64,000 nt of DNA from Saksenaea vasiformis B4078 (lineage: Eukaryota > Mucoromycota > Mucoromycetes > Mucorales > Saksenaeaceae), in assembly GCA_000697055.1 (NCBI GenBank), contig JNDT01002254.1:20001-84000 (forward strand), in the 5' to 3' direction. Positions within the stretch are counted from its first letter, which is position 1. Every line of letters starts with the position of its first letter. The position numbers and the translations under genes are program-made. Below, piece by piece: positions 58,569-64,000 of the stretch. The notes under the pieces are model-generated. The model saw only the letters and a list, made by a program, of their open reading frames with translations. It was not told the DNA's origin and made no database searches.

Positions 58569-61168
58569 ATGACGGCAACAGCAACAGCAGTAACAAAAAC
58601 GACGACCAAACCAAAAGAAAACCAAATAGATGACCCGCAACAGACAACGGTTGTGCAACGAGCAGTGACCCCGCTTATCAACACCGTCAAGTCTATTTCG
58701 TTAGACGTCGCTTCATTTTGGTCTAATGTACAAAAACCCGACAGATGCAAAAGAAAAAAAGGAAACTCATCGTTTTCTTTTCATTGCTAGCGGTTTTATG
58801 ACAAACTCATCAGTCCTTCTAATCCAAAAGCATACTATACACATCTGATGGAAGTGGCCACGAATTATGAGCAATGGTCTGCTGCTGCTGCCATTCTGGA
58901 CGATCTCGAAGGTAAGGAGCAAAAAGAATGAAAAAGGTTGTAATGCTATATATAAAAGGTTTGGATCAATGGAAACGTGATCCTCAGTCGTCAGATTATG
59001 ATTGGGAACTTGTTCAGACTCGCTTACAGCAGCTCCGACGAGTGCGTGAGATCAATCAAAGTCAGAGCGCCATGATTTTTGCGTTACGAACCAGTTTAGC
59101 TCGTAATTTAGGAGATATGGGCAATCCGAAACTTTATTCACATTCACGAGTCGGTACCAAGGATTTAATTTCTTCTTATATTGAAGAAGTCGTGAAGCAA
59201 CTGAATTGGATCGGAGACGAAGAAGGAGAAGCCTGTCTGGACCTGAAAGCGAAACACGAATTTTTCATGAATATCCGCCAAAGCTTCGGTCGCACGGCCC
59301 TTTTACTCAGTGGCGGAGGCACGTTAGGTCTTAATCATCTCGGTGTCATTAAATGTTTGCATGGGGCACGTTTACTGCCACGCGTCATTTCAGGGGCATC
59401 AAGTGGAAGTATTATGGCCGCCTTGCTGTGTACAAGGACCGACGAAGAGATTCCTCAAATGTTCGATCCTCTCTCCGTCCGACTGGTATACCTTCTTTTC
59501 TTTTTTCTTTTTTTTTTTTTCGTTTAGCGAGTGAAAAAGAAAAAGAAATTGAAAGACAAGCAAATTTTCATTATTAGGACGTATTTGAACGTGATGGACA
59601 ACCCGACACACCGGTCATGCGATTACATCGGTTGTTGACCCGAGGCCAACTGTACGACGTGGAAATTCTATGTGAAGCTTTGCGCGTGAATTTAGGAGAT
59701 ATTACCTTTCAGGTACATATTGCACATGGCAAAACCTAAAACACTCATTTTGTCTGTTTAGGAAGCGTTTAATCGTACACGATGGATTCTTAATATCACC
59801 GTCAGTTCATCCACCTTGTATGATATGCCGCGTCTGTTGAATTATCTTACAGCACCCGATGTGGTACGTATGGACCGCTTCCCCTTATCTTCTCTTTTTC
59901 TTAATCCTGCTTTTATCTTTTTTTTTTTTGTCATCTCTTAGCTTATTTGGTCAGCAGTGTAAGAAAAAGATGAGAAGATAAGCTTTGATGCATTCCCACT
60001 AATCGACTACTACTATTATTACTACTTTTACTTTCAGTGCGGTCTCTTGTTCTGTTCCGATCTTTTATGCTTCTTCTCCGCTTTACGCAAAAGACAAAAA
60101 CGGCAATGTCGTACCGTGGAATCCGAGCGGTAAGCGAAAAGAATGCGTGACCCATTATTTACTGACATAAGGTAACAAACAGATCAACTTTACATTGACG
60201 GATCCGTTGAAAAGTAAGAAGCAAAGATTAATAGAATTGTATATAGCCATAACTGTTTTTCCTAGTGATTTGCCGATGAACAAATTGTCGGAATTATTTA
60301 ATGTGAATCACTTTATTGTATGTCAAGGTAAAAAAAAAAAAAAAAAGAAGAAAGAAAAACAGCTTTAAGAGAAAAACTGAAAATAAATCACTGTAGTGAA
60401 TCCACATGTTATTCCTTTCCTTCAGAAGACAAGTACACCTTCCAAAGCCAGACAAGCAGCTAATTTCTGCATGCATATGGCCAAGACAGAAGTCCAGCAT
60501 CGTTGTACACAGGTAAAGTGCAACCCTTAAATCCTTACGCTTTCTTTTTCCGTCGCGGAGCGCCTCATCGAATCACATGTAGTTGACGGAATTGGGTGTA
60601 ATGCCTTCCGTGTTTTACAAAGTACAAGCGATCATGTCACAGAAATATTCGGGTGACATTACGATTATTCCTGAAATTGGTTATGCCGATTTTCTCAAGG
60701 TACTCTCCAATCCGACACAAGGGAATGTGGCTGACGCCATTGTTCGGGGTGAAAGAGCAACATGGCCAAGTAAGGCAAAAGAAAAAAAGAAGGTTCGTCA
60801 TCTCATCAACTGACTGACTCATTTGTACAGAGATGTCGATCATCAAAAACCATTTGCAAATCGAACTTACGATTGACGCCATCATTTACCGTCTCCGGCT
60901 CCGCCAAATCCAGGAGATCCATGATGCAGAGGACCGACGTCCGGTCTTGGAAAATAGATCCACTTCACAAATCCATTTATCACGCGTGATCGAGGATGAG
61001 GGTTCCGAAAGCGTAGAAGAAGAAGAGGAAATGATTGTACGTGGTACAAAGAGTACGCCCTCGCCTTCAGGAAGTTCTATCACTACCACCATGGTGAGGG
61101 AGCGTAGACAACAAACCATAGAGCGAAAATCAACCAAACGAGGCCTCTCCATGACAAAACCAGAATAA
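58569..61168 (+). CDS. patatin-like triacylglycerol lipase (Tgl3/4/5, SDP1 type)
   Basis: Lipid-droplet lipase family with an N-terminal DUF3336-like region and a patatin domain. Exons join in frame from the ATG at 58569. The DUF3336-like part is RFYDKLISPSNPKAYYTHLM, YEQWSAAAAILDDLEG, LDQWKRDPQSSDYDW and SLARNLGDMGNPKLYSHSRV, then IEEVVKQLNWIGDE. The patatin part has oxyanion motif LLLSGGGTLGLNHLGVIKCL, nucleophile GASSGSIMAALL (GxSxG), ITVSSSTLYDMPRLLNYLTA, WSAVAVSCSVPIFYASPLYA and the catalytic Asp in LYIDGSVENDLPMNKLSELF. It ends with ITIIPEIGYADFLKVLSNPT and a Ser/Glu/Arg-rich tail, probably regulatory. Substrate is triacylglycerol by family knowledge. Short A/T-rich introns interrupt it at least eight times. 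Confidence 0.9.
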
Positions 61169-62012
61169 TAATCAGTATACCCCCAAACCCTTTTTACTGT
61201 TTATCGAATGCATCTTTCTTTTTTTTTTTTTACACTAATCTCTATAAAGTCGATGCTCCCATAAAGAGCCACGTGTACGCTAAAGAAGACATTGGATACA
61301 CGGGCCATTCGTTGCATGAATTGGGCGCAAAACTTATAGAAAAGTAGTAACACAATGGTACTAGAAACAAAGTAAGAACTATAGTCGCGGGGAGAGATGT
61401 CGAAAAGGTGGCCAGTGCTAGATGCAGTGCAACGTTCGCCGATCTGTTGTGGAAAGACGAACGATGCTGAATGTGACAACACTCAATAAGTAATGGATTG
61501 TAGCATACTTCAAAAGAGAAAGAGAGACTACTATTTTCAACGTACAGTTTATTTGGAGCAAACGCAAGAAATAATTAAGACTGAGGCAGAATGAAATGGA
61601 AAAAAAAAAGCAATCGGCTATTTTAAAAAAGAAAAGCCTACAAAGAAATCTAAAGGAAAGGAATGAGTGCTGCTCTTTCTTGGTTTTATGGAAAACACAA
61701 TTGCATTGAGCGTATAATGTAAGATGTTGAGGTAAATTTTTTTCTTTGGAGAATAGTGTGCGTGCATGTGCATGTACAAAAGAATGCATATGCATGTGCT
61801 TGCATATGCCTTTTTTTTTTCTTTTGCGCATGTATAGATTCTGAAAATGAAGAGGGAAAAGCAAATAAAAAAAAGGGACGAGAAGTGTGTGTGTGTGTGT
61901 GTGTCTGTGTGGTTGTGTGTGTGTGTGTATGCGTAAGACAAGATTATGTACAGTTGTAAAGAAAATCAAATACGAAAAATAAAATAAAAAAAAAGGTAAG
62001 AAAAAGGAGGAA
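61169..62012. other. convergent intergenic region with GT microsatellite
   Basis: Lies between two 3' ends, the lipase and the bHLH factor. It holds a GT repeat (about 61885-61929), a CATGTGCATGTAC alternating purine/pyrimidine tract (61762-61805) and several A/T runs. The long minus-strand open frame here (61418-62053) is low-complexity Phe/His/Thr sequence read through these repeats, not a gene. Confidence 0.6.
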
Positions 62013-63239
62013 TCAGTAACGACAGACACTCCCATAGATCTTTTCATAACCACTCATGCGTAGTGGTGGGTAGTAGGGTGGGGAGGGTCCTGAGGGAGAA
62101 TAAGGTTTTGTTGCAGGTAGTAAAGGTCGTAGCGTGGGCGGATGATTGGTGGAGGTGACAGCGGACGCTGATTTGGCGGGAAGTGGTGATGGCGATGTTT
62201 CATAATAATTAGACGGCATCATGACAGCACCGACAACGGGCGTTGTTGGGTAGGAATGTGGATAATGAACGGGTGGTGAAGGATGAGGGGTTGCTACGGG
62301 AGGCGTGGTTGCTACAGAGGGTGTGGTTGGTGATGATCCAGTAAAATTCACCTGAGGAGGCAGTGAGAGTGGCGGAGGAAGCATGCCATGATCGCTTGAT
62401 ATCGAACTAATGGAAGAAGAAGAAGAAGAAGAAGAAGAGCTTGTATTGGACAATTTTGCACTGTCTCCTTGCTGCTGCTGCTGTTGTTGTTGTTGGTGTT
62501 GGGTGGGTGATGAAGGTACAGATTGACTTGTTTGTGTATAGACAGGTGGACGCAATGGTGACGTGGGTGCAGAGACGGTGACGGATTGTTCATCCAAGCG
62601 TGATTTCAAGGACTGATTTTCAGCTTGAAGATCCTAAACGTCTGTTAATAAAAAAAAAAGGAATTCTGGAGATTTGTTCACGTACCTTGATATAATCAAG
62701 TGCTAGTTTCAAAATATTTCCTTTGTTTGGTTTTTGACCTGATTGAACGGCATTGGGTACAACACGTGAGAGTTCAAAAATGGTGTTGTTGATATTGTCT
62801 CGTCGACGTCGCTCCACGTGGTTATGATTCTCTCGACGCCTTTGAATTCTTTCAATCGCCGTTTTACTGTCCAGATTATTCCTATTAAATTTTTTTTAGC
62901 ACGCCTGAGTTTGAAAGACTGGAGTAGTCGTAGTCGTCCTAGTTACTAGCAGTAGTACTAGTACCTGTTCAGAATATTGACACCATTCACTCTGTAAGCG
63001 GTTTGCTTTTTCGGTTTTGATTTTTTCTTATTCATTTTTTGGGGAGATAAATCAGAGGTAAAGTTCAAGAATAAGGCACCAGGACATTTTGTTGATGTTT
63101 TTTGTTGCTGTTCATCAAGAGAGCTTTCATCATCTTCTTCATCCGTATCTTCATCAATTGCCATAGCAGCAAATCGTTCAGATGCGGGCTGAGGAATGAC
63201 ATTCGATTGAACAGGCATTTCTGGGTTTGTCCAGATCAT
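62013..63239 (-). CDS. bHLH transcription factor
   Basis: Three exons join in frame. Exon 1 (from 63239) is acidic (DEDTDEEDDESSLDEQQQK) then basic (NKKKSKPKKQTAYRVNGVN). Exon 2 holds the bHLH: basic region RRRENHNHVERRRRDNINN, helix 1 TIFELSRVVPNAV, loop, and helix 2 GNILKLALDYIK. The His-Glu-Arg triplet (HVERRRR) predicts E-box (CACGTG-type) binding. Exon 3 starts with DLQAENQSLKSRLDEQ, a short coiled coil that may act as a leucine-zipper-like extension. It continues as a Pro/Ser/Thr/Gln-rich activation-type tail with poly-Gln and poly-Ser runs, ending GYEKIYGSVCRY. The basic region resembles USF/MITF-type and fungal Rtg3-like factors. The targets are unknown. Confidence 0.88.
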
Positions 63240-64000
63240 TGGTAAATCATGTAAAAGGAAAGAAAAAGGAGAGTAAGGAGGAAAAGAAAAAAGAATTTGT
63301 GATTCAGGTCGGTTTCAAGTTTGGGAGATGAAGTGACTTTTTTTCAGCTGGACTCGACCCCCTTTTCGAACTTTCCCACGGTCCCGGCCAATCGTAGATC
63401 AAACAAAAAAATTTTCTTTTTTTTTTTCTTGCATGTAACCTCCTCTTCTTTCCTCCGATGAATCGGAAAAACAAATGCCTTTTTCTGAGCCCTATTTCGT
63501 TTTATAATAGCGATGCTTTTTCTTTATCTTATCTTCAACCTTTCATTGCGTGGGAATTTTCTTTATCACCTGTTGATAAGTTTGCCACGCGTCAAATAGC
63601 ATAACAACCGGGATGTGCACGGACAACGAAATAAAATAAGATTTCTGTTACTTTTAGCGGCTGCGGTACAAATAAGCTGTGCTCAATCGGAAACAAAGAG
63701 GAGAAACGTGTGCACGTGCAATTACTTTTTTCCGGGTGGTCGAGGCTCATTCGCTCTCTACCTCTGTCTCTCTCTCTCTCTCTCCACCTTATTTCTGTCT
63801 TTCTATCTCTCTCTTTGTGTTAGCTCCGGTTTTCTATACTCAGATCTTTGTACGTAATCACTGTATTTCAAATTCCTCTTGTCGACCAATCCAATACTAT
63901 AGCAATCACGTCATGAATAAAAGGAACCCTGAAGAAGGTTTCTCAATTAAAAAAGATTAGGGTCCAGCGGGATTTTCTGGAATTGTACAACCCTTCACTG
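63240..64000. promoter_or_regulatory. upstream region of bHLH gene
   Basis: No gene seen. It includes T-runs (63412-63430) and CT repeats (63766-63785). The ATG-initiated plus frames here run through CT repeats and are not convincing. It should contain the bHLH promoter. Confidence 0.45.

Noticed and set aside
61418..62053. 211-codon minus-strand ORF
   Set aside because: Composed of His/Thr and Phe/Leu runs produced by GT and A/T repeats between two convergent genes.

Overview
The window looks like nuclear DNA of an early-diverging filamentous fungus, most likely Mucoromycota/Mucorales. Genes are split by many 42-140 nt GT-AG introns. There are no bacterial-type operons. The gene set includes ATG9, an ATG38-like factor, an Ecm33-like wall protein, a trehalose phosphorylase, a P450-reductase fusion and a LARGE-type glycosyltransferase. 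The fungal assignment is well supported; the Mucorales placement is inference from the gene set and intron style. No database search was possible, so orthology calls rest on recognised motifs and reconstructed splice junctions.

Layout. 1-9.9 kb is gene-poor: a Sel1-repeat protein (minus), a riboflavin-type pyrimidine deaminase (plus) and two copies of a dispersed repeat with inverted ends. 10-27 kb is gene-dense: proline catabolism (P5C dehydrogenase), ATG9, a SAM methyltransferase divergent from a trehalose phosphorylase, an ATG38/NRBF2-like protein, an Ecm33-like GPI protein and an MDP-1-like HAD phosphatase. 27.4-35.7 kb holds two tandem asparagine-synthase-like genes about 3.5 kb apart. 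They share near-identical internal blocks, introns included, inside otherwise diverged genes. 37-63 kb is again gene-dense: a PSMD5-like proteasome chaperone, a HAL-type kinase, a kynurenine/glutamine-type aminotransferase, a YMD8/SLC35C2-like transporter, an RBM5-like G-patch protein, a P450-CPR fusion, AdoMet decarboxylase, a GT49 LARGE-like enzyme, a Tgl3/4/5-type lipase and a bHLH factor. Gene-poor gaps (15.4-17.4, 29.8-33.3, 35.7-37.1, 40.7-43.3 kb) show nothing recognisable except repeat copies.

There is no operon-like pathway cluster. Themes recur: autophagy (ATG9, ATG38), amino-acid and polyamine metabolism (P5CDH, Asn synthase pair, aminotransferase, AdoMetDC), cell-surface and glycan biology (Ecm33-like, LARGE-like, sugar transporter) and lipid or oxidative metabolism (P450-CPR, Tgl lipase). 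The most noteworthy items are the patchwork identity of the Asn synthase pair, an unexplained N-terminal domain on the P450-CPR fusion, the inverted-end repeat family, and a 63-codon spliced ORF almost touching the AdoMetDC start codon.
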